DNA of 64,000 nucleotides from Pedobacter sp. MR2016-24. GTDB lineage: Bacteria > Bacteroidota > Bacteroidia > Sphingobacteriales > Sphingobacteriaceae. Shown piece by piece: positions 46,678 through 55,359 of the stretch. The stretch spans positions 124,001 through 188,000 of the forward strand of contig NZ_JAPIVO010000007.1 of the NCBI RefSeq assembly GCF_026239655.1. Direction: 5' to 3'. Below the pieces are notes generated by a model that searched no databases, was not told where the DNA came from, and saw nothing but the letters and a program-made list of their open reading frames with translations. Positions within the stretch are counted from its first letter, which is position 1; each line of letters opens with the position of its first letter. The position numbers and the translations under genes are program-made.

Positions 46678-46744
46678 GGTCTTATAATTTGGTGTTTATC
46701 ACTAGAGAACAAAAGAATTGACAAAAGGTTTGATGACTAAAGCT

Positions 46745-46752
46745 TACCTTTG
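46745..46752 (+). promoter_or_regulatory. -7 promoter box of queG
   Basis: TACCTTTG matches TAnnTTTG and ends 8 bases before the queG ATG. A TTG at 46718-46720 lies somewhat farther than the usual 19-21 bp. Confidence 0.42.
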
Positions 46753-46760
46753 CAAAGCTG

Positions 46761-47705
46761 ATGTACAATAACCCTGCAAAATACAGCCAGATGATTAAAG
46801 ATGAGGCCATGCGACTGGGCTTCATGCAATGTGGTATTGCGCAGGCAGGGTTCCTGGAAGAAGAGGCACCGCGACTGGAAACATGGCTCAAAAATGAACA
46901 CCACGGGCAGATGGCCTATATGGAAAACCATTTTGATAAACGCCTCGATCCGCGCCTGCTGGTAGAAGATTCGAAATCGGTTATCTCGCTTACCTTAAAC
47001 TACTTCCCTGAAGAATTCCAGACTGATCCCGATTCGCCAAAGATTTCAAAATATGCCTATGGAACGGATTATCACCTGGTCATCAAAGATAAACTGTTCC
47101 AGTTACTTAGTTTTATTGAAGAGCATATCGGTGCAGTCAGTGGTCGTGCTTTTGTAGATTCCGCGCCGGTACTGGACAGGGCCTGGGCAAAACGTGCGGG
47201 AATCGGCTGGGTAGGAAAAAACAGCAATATCATCAGTAAAAAAAGCGGATCTTTCTTTTTTCTGGCAGAGCTGATCATTGATCTTGAGCTGGAATACGAT
47301 ACCCCTTTTGCCACAGATCATTGCGGCACCTGCACCAAATGTATAGACGCCTGCCCTACTGATGCCATTCTGAACCCATTTATCATTGATGCGAAAAAAT
47401 GTATTTCCTATCTCACCATCGAACTGCGGGAGGAAATTCCGAAATCCTTCGATGAAAAAATGGAGAACTGGATGTTTGGCTGTGATATTTGCCAGGATGT
47501 TTGTCCCTGGAACAGGTTTTCCGTGCCGCATACAGAACCGGCCTTTAAACCGCATGAAAATCTGCTGCAAATGAAAAAAGACGACTGGATGGATATCACA
47601 GAAGATGTTTTCAAACAGATCTTTAAAAATTCTGCCGTTAAACGCACAAAATTCAAAGGTCTCGTCAGGAATATAGATTTCATTAAACGCATAACAACCG
47701 ATTAA
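46761..47705 (+). CDS. queG: Epoxyqueuosine reductase QueG
   Basis: A 314-residue cobalamin- and Fe-S-dependent enzyme catalysing the last step of queuosine synthesis in tRNA. It has RAWAKRAGIGWVGKNSNII, then two 4Fe-4S motifs, CGTCTKCIDACPTDA (about residues 190-205) and GCDICQDVCPWN (about 240-252). Dependence on B12 fits with the cobalamin genes at the window start, though they are unlinked. A dyad overlaps its stop codon. Confidence 0.95.
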   Translation: MYNNPAKYSQMIKDEAMRLGFMQCGIAQAGFLEEEAPRLETWLKNEHHGQMAYMENHFDKRLDPRLLVEDSKSVISLTLNYFPEEFQTDPDSPKISKYAYGTDYHLVIKDKLFQLLSFIEEHIGAVSGRAFVDSAPVLDRAWAKRAGIGWVGKNSNIISKKSGSFFFLAELIIDLELEYDTPFATDHCGTCTKCIDACPTDAILNPFIIDAKKCISYLTIELREEIPKSFDEKMENWMFGCDICQDVCPWNRFSVPHTEPAFKPHENLLQMKKDDWMDITEDVFKQIFKNSAVKRTKFKGLVRNIDFIKRITTD

Positions 47706-47729
47706 ACGCTGCGTCTAACCGGTTGTTAT
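47691..47729. terminator. Hairpin overlapping the queG stop
   Basis: ATAACAACCG (47691-47700) and CGGTTGTTAT (47720-47729) form a 10 bp stem with a 19-base loop that includes the queG stop codon. Only weak T content follows, so its action as a terminator is uncertain. It lies between convergent genes. Confidence 0.4.
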
Positions 47730-47769
47730 CTTGTCATCCATCAGGCAGATCAGATCTGCCTATATATCT

Positions 47770-49635
47770 TTATTTTACAGAAAAGCTATTGTCAGCCGTA
47801 TTTCTATCAGGCACGTAAGTCCCGCCCAGAATAACTTTTTTCAGCTTCTTGTTCGTTTTCACCGTCAATGAAATCTGTTTATCCCCTTTTTCCCACACAC
47901 CGATCGTTTCATGCAGCTGCGCTGTTGATCCGTCATTGTAATTCAATGTGAGGTATACCGGCATCGGTTTGTTGCTCTTGTTTTCAATCTTTACCACATA
48001 GCCATCGGCAGCGGCATCTACCGCTACAATGCCCATATCAGTCACTCCTTCCTCAAAAAACCACCTTTTCCAAAACCAGTCCATGTTCTTTCCCGAACCT
48101 TCATTCATACTATAGAAGTAGTCATATGGCACCGGATGTTTTCCCTTCCAGCTTTCAATATAGTGATGCAGCGCTTTAGTAAACAGTTCATCTCCCAGGT
48201 AATCTTTAACAAACAGGTAACCCAAAGCAGGTTTAGGATAAGAATTGGTGAAAGAACCCGAGCCCTTCAGGTCCGGCGTGAAGGTCATAATAGGTGTATC
48301 ATTTTTCGAACCCGATGATGAGGCCGTAGGCTGCACGCCATATTCATCCACCATGGTGGTATCAATCAAGGGTGAATTTAACCACTCGCCGATTGTGGCC
48401 CATCCTTCATCCATCCAGCCATATTTCGTTTCGTTGATTCCCATATAAAAAGGGAACATCGTATGGAAGATCTCATGAACCGTAAGCGTAATGGCATCTT
48501 CCCGTTTATCAACCGGATTATCATTGACCATCATTGGATATTCCATCTGATCAAGGCCATCAAAAACGGTCTCATGCGCATAAGGGAAAGGCCATTTTGG
48601 GAAATCGTAACTCATGGAATGCACAGATTTACGTGCGAAGTCGATCACCTCATAATAATCCTTATGCTTCGGATTAAAAGCAGCATCAACCCTTGTACGT
48701 CTTTTTGTTTTCGGGTCAACCTCAAGGCTTGACGATTTCCATAAATAATGATTGCTCGTTGCAAAGACGAAGTCAGCTACATTGCGGGCATCGAATTTCC
48801 AGGTATTAAAAGGCTGGTCTTTCGTGATCTCCTGTTTTTTCAGGTCTGCGTCCGTAATTACATTGACCACGCTATCTACTCGTTCTGCCAGGCTAATGCG
48901 TTCTGCAATCGTTTTGTTTAACACCGTTTTCGCATTCAGCAGATCTCCTGTCGCCCATAATACATAACCTTTGGGCACAGTAATCTCTGCTTTGAAATTA
49001 CAAAAATCATTGTAGAACTCAGCATCGCCCAGGTAAGGGTATTTGTTCCATCCGTCCACATCATCATAAACAGCAATACGCGGGAAAAAGTAAGCTACAA
49101 AATAGGAGCCTTTATCCACCTGCCCTGTTCTGACATGTGATCCTTCATTCAGTACATACGCGTAAGTCAGCTTCAGCTTCATGCTCTTACCCGGTGCCAA
49201 TGCAGCAACAGGCAGATGCATGTTAGTGCCATCAATTACCCAGCTGCCTTCAGTTACCGCTTTATCATTCACTGTTATCCCGGTAATTTTCACCCCCTCA
49301 TTCAGATCACTTTCCGAAATTTTAGACACCCTCGGTGTCCCCTTTTTATACAGGTTAGGATATAATTTAAACCAGATCTCATCAAGTGCATCCGGACTAT
49401 TATTTTTGTAGACAATGTCCACTGTTCCCTTGATGATCCTGGAAGCCGGACTAAAGTCCACCTTCAATTCATAATCGGCTGTATTCTGCCAGTATTTTGT
49501 ACCAGGCGCTCCGCTTAAAGCACGTGTATTGTTTTTGTATGCACGCTGAAACTCCGCTGCAACAGGTAATGTATGTTGTGCAACGGCACCCAGTGACATG
49601 ACCGACAACATCGATAAAACCGCTAATCTTTTCAT
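47770..49635 (-). CDS. M1-family metallopeptidase, exported
   Basis: A 621-residue exported peptidase (signal peptide about 1-19). The zinc site is HEIFH, followed at the usual distance by the glutamate in YGWMDEGWATIGE; DGLDQMEYPMMVND stands in place of the exopeptidase GAMEN motif. Members cleave N-terminal residues. The C-terminal beta domain is conserved. Its start is 11 bases after the exonuclease gene. Confidence 0.92.
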   Translation of the reverse strand: MKRLAVLSMLSVMSLGAVAQHTLPVAAEFQRAYKNNTRALSGAPGTKYWQNTADYELKVDFSPASRIIKGTVDIVYKNNSPDALDEIWFKLYPNLYKKGTPRVSKISESDLNEGVKITGITVNDKAVTEGSWVIDGTNMHLPVAALAPGKSMKLKLTYAYVLNEGSHVRTGQVDKGSYFVAYFFPRIAVYDDVDGWNKYPYLGDAEFYNDFCNFKAEITVPKGYVLWATGDLLNAKTVLNKTIAERISLAERVDSVVNVITDADLKKQEITKDQPFNTWKFDARNVADFVFATSNHYLWKSSSLEVDPKTKRRTRVDAAFNPKHKDYYEVIDFARKSVHSMSYDFPKWPFPYAHETVFDGLDQMEYPMMVNDNPVDKREDAITLTVHEIFHTMFPFYMGINETKYGWMDEGWATIGEWLNSPLIDTTMVDEYGVQPTASSSGSKNDTPIMTFTPDLKGSGSFTNSYPKPALGYLFVKDYLGDELFTKALHHYIESWKGKHPVPYDYFYSMNEGSGKNMDWFWKRWFFEEGVTDMGIVAVDAAADGYVVKIENKSNKPMPVYLTLNYNDGSTAQLHETIGVWEKGDKQISLTVKTNKKLKKVILGGTYVPDRNTADNSFSVK

Positions 49636-49646
49636 AAAGAATATGG

Positions 49647-50630
49647 TTATTTACCGAATTTCATTTTCAGCTGCTCCAGCATGTCCGACGTCACATTTTC
49701 CGCAGGCACCTCTTTTTTAGGCTGGTTCTGCTGATAAGGCTTTCTCGGCTGTGATGGCGCTGCCGGAGCAGGCTGTGCTGGTTTTACAGGGTTTGGCCTG
49801 GCAGGAGCAGCCGCTTTTGGTGCTTTTTTCTTGTTCCACCTGGTCCAGATTTCTTCCAGCTTTTTCTTCGTATACAAGGGGAAATCTCCCTGTTTCATCC
49901 ATGCATAATAACTCGGCTCCGTATCAAATACCTGTTCTACCGTTTTATTTTTATGCTTACCGAAATTAAATACTTCCTCACCGTTTTCATTGAATACCAT
50001 TCTTCCGGCAAAATCCACAGGTTTATTCATGTTGGTAAAAGCATGCAATGCTTCAACATCATTTTTAACCGGCTGTGTGATATTACCTTGTTTATCCTCG
50101 AAATCAGCACCTTCGTAACGGTCCAGCTGTGCCAGCAGCACATGGTAGGTAGCAGTGATATCTGCTTCTGCAGAATGCGCGTTAACGATATCTTTTTCGC
50201 AATAAAACTTGTAAGCAGCACGTAGGGTACGTTGTTCCATCTGGTGGAAAATATTCTGTACATCCACAAACTTCCTGTCAGACATATCAAAATCAACTCC
50301 TGCCCGCAGAAATTCTTCCAGTAAAACAGGGATATCAAACCTGTTAGAGTTATATCCTGCCAAATCAGCGTCGCCGATAAATGCAGCAATTTCCGCAGCA
50401 ACATCTTTAAATTTTGGTGCTTCAGCAATATGCTCATCATAAATACCATGAATCAATGAAGATTGCAGCGGGATGGGCATCTCAGGATGGATACGCATAG
50501 TTTTGATCTCTTCAGAACCGTCCGGCATAGCCTTCAAAATTGCAATTTCCACAATCCGGTCTGAACCAACATTAACACCAGTCGTTTCCAGATCGAAAAA
50601 AGCAAGTGGGCGAATTAGATTTAATTTCAT
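49647..50630 (-). CDS. DnaQ-like 3'-5' exonuclease with C-terminal low-complexity tail
   Basis: A 327-residue DEDDh exonuclease. Exo I is FFDLETTG (about residue 11-18), Exo II includes AGYNSNRFDIPVL, Exo III HSAEADITATYHV. A middle domain, FGKHKNKTVEQVFDTEPSYYAWMKQGDFPLYTKKKLEEIW, is typical of Bacteroidota exonuclease relatives. The tail is rich in Pro and Ala (about residues 270-305). It probably acts in DNA replication or repair proofreading. It follows the small membrane protein gene. Confidence 0.88.
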   Translation of the reverse strand: MKLNLIRPLAFFDLETTGVNVGSDRIVEIAILKAMPDGSEEIKTMRIHPEMPIPLQSSLIHGIYDEHIAEAPKFKDVAAEIAAFIGDADLAGYNSNRFDIPVLLEEFLRAGVDFDMSDRKFVDVQNIFHQMEQRTLRAAYKFYCEKDIVNAHSAEADITATYHVLLAQLDRYEGADFEDKQGNITQPVKNDVEALHAFTNMNKPVDFAGRMVFNENGEEVFNFGKHKNKTVEQVFDTEPSYYAWMKQGDFPLYTKKKLEEIWTRWNKKKAPKAAAPARPNPVKPAQPAPAAPSQPRKPYQQNQPKKEVPAENVTSDMLEQLKMKFGK

Positions 50631-50667
50631 CTCTATTTATAAATTTTTGAACCCCTCAGGGTTTGTT

Positions 50668-50790
50668 TTAACTCAGGAATATAATACCTAATGTAATACC
50701 AATGATCATTATAAGATACATCAATATTTCAGTAGATGCGAATTTTTTATATTTTGTCCAAAAGGACATGTCTTTATCGGGGTTTTTCAT
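50668..50790 (-). CDS. 40-residue membrane protein
   Basis: The protein starts MKNPDKDMSFWTKYKKFAST and continues with one hydrophobic segment (about residues 21-40, ILMYLIMIIGITLGIIFLS). ATG at 50790, stop at 50668; in-frame upstream is closed by a stop. The charged N-terminus and single helix suggest a small inner-membrane protein. It lies between the NlpC/P60 gene and the exonuclease gene on the same strand. I do not recognise a named family, and the function is unknown. Probability that it is coding is based on its hydrophobic pattern and tight fit. Confidence 0.6.
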   Translation of the reverse strand: MKNPDKDMSFWTKYKKFASTEILMYLIMIIGITLGIIFLS

Positions 50791-50814
50791 CTTCGCTTCA
50801 TCATTTAATTATAG

Positions 50815-51327
50815 CTAGTTCACCGTACCTGATTTTACCAGCACCTGCTGATAGGCAGGTAAATTCAAATCATCCACAATTACACCCCTGGTTGTAGAGG
50901 CATGAACAAAAAAACCATGGTTCAGATAAACGCCTACATGATCAACACCATGGCCTCCAAAAGAAAAGAATACCAGGTCCCCTTCTTTAAGCTGGGCCTG
51001 ACTTTTCTCTTTAATTACACCCGCCTGCTCCACTGAGCGTCTGGGTAAATTCAAACCATAAATCTCTTTGTTTAACAGCAAGGCGAAACCGGAACAATCA
51101 ATACCGCGTTTGTCCAGACCACCCAGTCTGTACTTCACCCCTGTCCAATCCGTAATAAAACGGTATAATGCTTTATTATTTAGGTTTGCCATCGCCTCAG
51201 CCGCTTTGGCCGCCTTGGTGGAAGAAGTATAGGCCGGCTTTCTTGACCCGCAGGACGATAACAAAATCAGCGCACAAACCATGATCAGCAGAACAAATTT
51301 ATGATGGCGTTGATGGTTGCTTTTCAT
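50815..51327 (-). CDS. NlpC/P60 cell-wall hydrolase, lipoprotein
   Basis: A 170-residue lipoprotein (lipobox ILLSSCGS near Cys26). The NlpC/P60 domain (about 60-165) has GGLDKRGIDCSGF with the catalytic cysteine, GVDHVGVYL with the histidine and FVHASTTRGV with the third polar residue. It cuts peptide bonds in peptidoglycan stem peptides. It begins 1 base after the mutS stop. Confidence 0.92.
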   Translation of the reverse strand: MKSNHQRHHKFVLLIMVCALILLSSCGSRKPAYTSSTKAAKAAEAMANLNNKALYRFITDWTGVKYRLGGLDKRGIDCSGFALLLNKEIYGLNLPRRSVEQAGVIKEKSQAQLKEGDLVFFSFGGHGVDHVGVYLNHGFFVHASTTRGVIVDDLNLPAYQQVLVKSGTVN

Positions 51328-51328
51328 A

Positions 51329-53938
51329 TTAATTTTTGATTATTCTTTGTATTTCATCCAATTTCAGCAAGGCTTCAACAGGCGTTAACACATTCACGTC
51401 CAGATTATTGAGCATATCCCTGATCTGTACAAGCACCGGGTCTTCCACTGCAAACATATGCAGCTGATAAGCCTGGTTCTGTACTTTCTTGATACTGTCT
51501 TTTATACTTTGTCCTTCAGTCCGGTCAATTTCCAGTTTCTTCAGGATTTCATTAGCTCTCGAAATCAGTTTTGGTGGCATTCCGGCCATCTTTGCTACAT
51601 GTATACCAAAACTATGCTCGCTCCCACCGGGAATCAGCTTACGCAGGAAAATTACTTTGTTTCCAATTTCTTTTATAGACACGTTGAAGTTCCTGATTCT
51701 GCCCATGGTATTGGCCAGTTCGTTCAGTTCATGGTAATGCGTGGCGAATAAGGTTTTGGGTCTTGATGTGGGATGCGTATGCAGGAACTCTGCGATTGCC
51801 CAGGCAATGGAAATACCATCATAGGTACTTGTACCGCGACCAATTTCATCCAGTAAAATCAGACTATTGTCTGAAATATTGTTCAGGATACTGGCAGTTT
51901 CATTCATCTCCACCATGAAGGTACTTTCTCCTGAGGATAAGTTATCTGAGGCGCCTACCCTGGTAAATATTTTATCTACTATACCGATAGTAGCTGCCTT
52001 AGCAGGCACGAAACATCCCATCTGGGCCATCAGCACGATCAGGCCGGTCTGTCTTAATATGGCGGACTTACCCGACATATTCGGACCGGTAATAATAATG
52101 ATCTGCTGGTTATCGCTATCCAGAAACACGTCATTCGTAATATATTCTTCACCAACAGGCAGTCTTTTTTCAATCACAGGGTGTCTGCCACCTTTGATAT
52201 CCAATACCTTAGATTTGTTCAGCTCAGGTTTTACATAATGGTTTTTCACCGCCAGCTGCGCAAAACACAATAACACATCCAGCTGGGCAGTAATAAATGC
52301 ATTGCGCTGTATCGGTTTGATATATATGATGACCTGATGGATCAGTTCTTCATAGAGTTTAAATTCTATCTGCTGGATCTTATCTTCAGCACCTAAAATC
52401 TTTTCCTCGTACTCTTTCAGCTCCTGTGTAATATATCTTTCAGCGTTCACCAGCGTTTGCTTTCTGATCCAGCTTTCCGGAACTTTATCCTTATGCGTAT
52501 TAGTTACCTCCAGATAATAGCCGTGAACATTATTATAAGCTACCTTTAAAGAAGGAATGCCCGTAGCCGCAGCTTCACGTTTCTGTATCTCCAGTAAGAA
52601 ATCCTTACCATTTCCTGAGATACCACGCAGTTCATCCAGTTCTGCATGAATTCCCGCAGCAATTACATTTCCTTTGATCAGTAAAGCCGGCGGATCCTGC
52701 TGCAACTCTCTTTCCAGCTTCTCACGGATACTCAGACAAACGTCAAGATTTTCTGCCAGCTGCATTAAAAACTGATTTCCGGATGCAAGGGAGATTTCTT
52801 TGATGCTTTCGATATGATACAATGATTTTTTCAGCTGACAAAGTTCCCTTGGTCCGCATTTTTGCAAGCCAACCTTTGAAATCAGTCGCTCTAAATCACC
52901 GATCTGTTTAATATGTGTTAAAAATTCTTCCAGCAAATCTTCATGCTCCGTGAAGTATTCCACCATCCCCAAACGTTCCTGGATGGGCTTGAGGTCCTTC
53001 AGCGGCATGATAATCCATTTGTGCAGCATCCTGGCACCCATAGGCGTGGAAGTCATGTCAAGCACCTGAAAAAGGGTCGTTGCATTTTCATTTGCTGAGC
53101 CTACCAGTTCCAGGTTACGGATCGTAAACCTGTCCAGCCACATACAGTTGTCTTCTTCTAGGCGGGAGATGGTGCTGATGTGTTTTAAATTCCGGTGTTC
53201 CGTTTCTCCCAGGTAATGCAATACGATCCCTGCAGCTACAATCCCAACCTGAATTTTATCCACCCCAAAGCCCTTCAACGAAGTTACTTCGAAATGTTTA
53301 GTCAGGATCTCATTTGCATAGTCGCCCGTAAAAGCCCAGTCATCCAGCGGAAAAGTATAAAACCGATCGCCAAACAGCTCCACAAATTCCTGCCTTTTAC
53401 TCTTCTGGAAGATCACTTCATTGGGTTTAAAACCCTGTAACAATTTATCAATATATTCTGCGTTACCCTGTGCTACATGAAATTCACCAGTAGAAATATC
53501 CAGAAAAGACACGCCTAACATGTTCTTCTCGAAATAAATAGCAGCGAGGTAATTATTGGATTTTTGGCTCAGTATATTATCATTGTAAGCCACTCCCGGT
53601 GTAACCAGTTCAGTTACGCCGCGTTTTACAATGGTTTTGGTAGATTTTGGATCCTCTAACTGATCGCAGATGGCCACCCTTTGTCCGGCACGGACCAGTT
53701 TAGACAGGTAATTTTCTAATGAATGGTGCGGGAAACCGGCAAGCTCACTATTTTCGGAAGCAACATTTCCCCTCCGCGTTAAAACAATGCCTAATATCTG
53801 AGATGTTTTGATGGCATCGTCGCCAAAAGTCTCGTAAAAATCCCCTACCCTGAACAGTAATAATGTGCCCGGATACTTTGCTTTGATCGCATTGTACTGC
53901 TGCATTAATGGTGTTGCCTTCGTATTATCTTTAGCCAA
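51329..53938 (-). CDS. mutS: DNA mismatch repair ATPase MutS
   Basis: An 869-residue mismatch sensor. The N-terminal FRVGDFYETFG has the Phe-X-Glu mismatch probe, and the C-terminal ATPase has GPNMSGKSAILRQ, ILLDEIGRGTSTYDG and FATHYHEL. The start codon is TTG at 53938; the next ATG would remove residues 1-11 and leave PLMQQYNAIKAKYPG as the N-terminus, so TTG is preferred as relatives share this extension. It is followed directly by the NlpC/P60 gene. Confidence 0.93.
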   Translation of the reverse strand: MAKDNTKATPLMQQYNAIKAKYPGTLLLFRVGDFYETFGDDAIKTSQILGIVLTRRGNVASENSELAGFPHHSLENYLSKLVRAGQRVAICDQLEDPKSTKTIVKRGVTELVTPGVAYNDNILSQKSNNYLAAIYFEKNMLGVSFLDISTGEFHVAQGNAEYIDKLLQGFKPNEVIFQKSKRQEFVELFGDRFYTFPLDDWAFTGDYANEILTKHFEVTSLKGFGVDKIQVGIVAAGIVLHYLGETEHRNLKHISTISRLEEDNCMWLDRFTIRNLELVGSANENATTLFQVLDMTSTPMGARMLHKWIIMPLKDLKPIQERLGMVEYFTEHEDLLEEFLTHIKQIGDLERLISKVGLQKCGPRELCQLKKSLYHIESIKEISLASGNQFLMQLAENLDVCLSIREKLERELQQDPPALLIKGNVIAAGIHAELDELRGISGNGKDFLLEIQKREAAATGIPSLKVAYNNVHGYYLEVTNTHKDKVPESWIRKQTLVNAERYITQELKEYEEKILGAEDKIQQIEFKLYEELIHQVIIYIKPIQRNAFITAQLDVLLCFAQLAVKNHYVKPELNKSKVLDIKGGRHPVIEKRLPVGEEYITNDVFLDSDNQQIIIITGPNMSGKSAILRQTGLIVLMAQMGCFVPAKAATIGIVDKIFTRVGASDNLSSGESTFMVEMNETASILNNISDNSLILLDEIGRGTSTYDGISIAWAIAEFLHTHPTSRPKTLFATHYHELNELANTMGRIRNFNVSIKEIGNKVIFLRKLIPGGSEHSFGIHVAKMAGMPPKLISRANEILKKLEIDRTEGQSIKDSIKKVQNQAYQLHMFAVEDPVLVQIRDMLNNLDVNVLTPVEALLKLDEIQRIIKN

Positions 53939-54013
53939 AATATATTTATGTTACAAATTGTAAATATACTACCAATGCGTATAGCTTTGGTTATTTTTTT
54001 AAAATTTATAAGC

Positions 54014-54739
54014 CTATAACTGCTTGATAAGGGATAAAAACAAAGTAAGTGCCTCGCGTTTTTTTTCCGTAAGGTCAAAATCAAGTTTATGCATCAGATA
54101 GTCAGCCACATCAAAATGCGGATGCTCCGGCAATGCTGCAATCACTGTCGCGCGTGATGCTAAACCCATTTTTAAAGCGGCATTAAATTCAGTTACAAAC
54201 GCTTCCGGAATTGGTTTATTGGCCACCCATGCAGCATATACAAAAGGTAAACCGGTAAATTTCATCCACTCTTCCCCCATGTCATACCAAAAAGCATAAT
54301 CATCTTTTTTACCAAATGTACGGTCACCAATCAGCACAATCGCATCAGTAACTGCATCCGCATCGGTGGTAAAGGTAACTTCCTGTTTGAAATGAAACTT
54401 CAGCAATACCTTAGCCAGGTTATTCGAAGTGCGGGAATGGCTATCCAATCGCACAGATCTGATCTCCGTAACCGGTACATTACTAAAAATAAAAACAGAA
54501 TTCACTGCACCTACAGAGCCGATGCAATAATCAGAAATAATATGCGCATCTGTTACACCGGGAATTGCGGCTACCGGAATTAATCCTACATCTACCGTTC
54601 CGTCTATCAGCTTAGCGGCACAGTCTGATGGGATATCTAAACTCAAATCGATTTGATCCAGCACTGCTGAATGACTGATTCCGTAAATAAAGGGCTTGGT
54701 ATTGGTATAGGCAACAGCAGAAATCTTAATCTTATCCAA
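54014..54739 (-). CDS. mqnA: Chorismate dehydratase MqnA
   Basis: A 241-residue enzyme of the futalosine route of menaquinone synthesis; it removes water from chorismate. It resembles a solute-binding protein fold: KISAVAYTNTKPFIYG at the N-terminus, DVGLIPVAAIPGV, GSVGAVNSVFIFS and the RTSNNLAKVLLKF segment. The start codon is TTG (54739); no ATG fits the N-terminal motif. It closes a three-gene operon. Confidence 0.9.
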   Translation of the reverse strand: MDKIKISAVAYTNTKPFIYGISHSAVLDQIDLSLDIPSDCAAKLIDGTVDVGLIPVAAIPGVTDAHIISDYCIGSVGAVNSVFIFSNVPVTEIRSVRLDSHSRTSNNLAKVLLKFHFKQEVTFTTDADAVTDAIVLIGDRTFGKKDDYAFWYDMGEEWMKFTGLPFVYAAWVANKPIPEAFVTEFNAALKMGLASRATVIAALPEHPHFDVADYLMHKLDFDLTEKKREALTLFLSLIKQL

Positions 54740-54747
54740 GGCAATGG

Positions 54748-55359
54748 CTATTTTATATGGTTGGTATTGTTTGTCTCTAAAATGGTGAACTGGTCACCGC
54801 TAAGCTGTAATTTGTACAAGCCCGTATTCTGATGCGGAAAGTCATACATATCAGAGAGTGGTTTATTTGTTAACAGGCACATGAGTAAACGCAAGGCGCG
54901 ACCATGCATACAAATCAGAATCAGTTTCTCACCTGTTCTGCTTTTAATCAGCTCCATGGTTTCTTTTAACCTGATGGCTACGTCATTCGGACTTTCGCCG
55001 CCTTTGAAATGGGCATCATAATCGCCCGCCTGCCACTTTTCAGTGATGTCTTTGAAAGCGCCAATGGCAAGTTCACTGGTCTGCTTCCCTTCCCATTCTC
55101 CCCAGGCAAGCTCATCCAGACCAGCCTGTTTCTCCCATGGAATACCAGCATCAATAAATCGCTGCACGGTCTGCTGTGTCCGTTTCAGTTCTGATGTATA
55201 TACTTTTTCAAAAGGGATATCCTTATACATTTCATAAAACCCGGCAGCCTGGGCGCGACCGGTATCGTTCAGATCGCTGTCAATTCCCCTGCCCTGTATA
55301 ATTCCCTGTTTGTTTAGATCTGTTTCGCCATGACGAATGATATATAATTCTTTATCCAT
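54748..55359 (-). CDS. Histidine phosphatase family protein
   Basis: A 203-residue phosphatase of the phosphoglycerate mutase-like branch. The RHG motif is YIIRHGETDLNKQG, a second histidine occurs in LICMHGRALRLL, and an acidic helper in ELAWGEWEGKQ. The substrate is unknown. It lies between mqnE and mqnA, overlapping the mqnE stop at TAATG. This position suggests a role in menaquinone synthesis, perhaps on a phosphorylated intermediate, or it may be an accident of gene order. Confidence 0.85.
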   Translation of the reverse strand: MDKELYIIRHGETDLNKQGIIQGRGIDSDLNDTGRAQAAGFYEMYKDIPFEKVYTSELKRTQQTVQRFIDAGIPWEKQAGLDELAWGEWEGKQTSELAIGAFKDITEKWQAGDYDAHFKGGESPNDVAIRLKETMELIKSRTGEKLILICMHGRALRLLMCLLTNKPLSDMYDFPHQNTGLYKLQLSGDQFTILETNNTNHIK

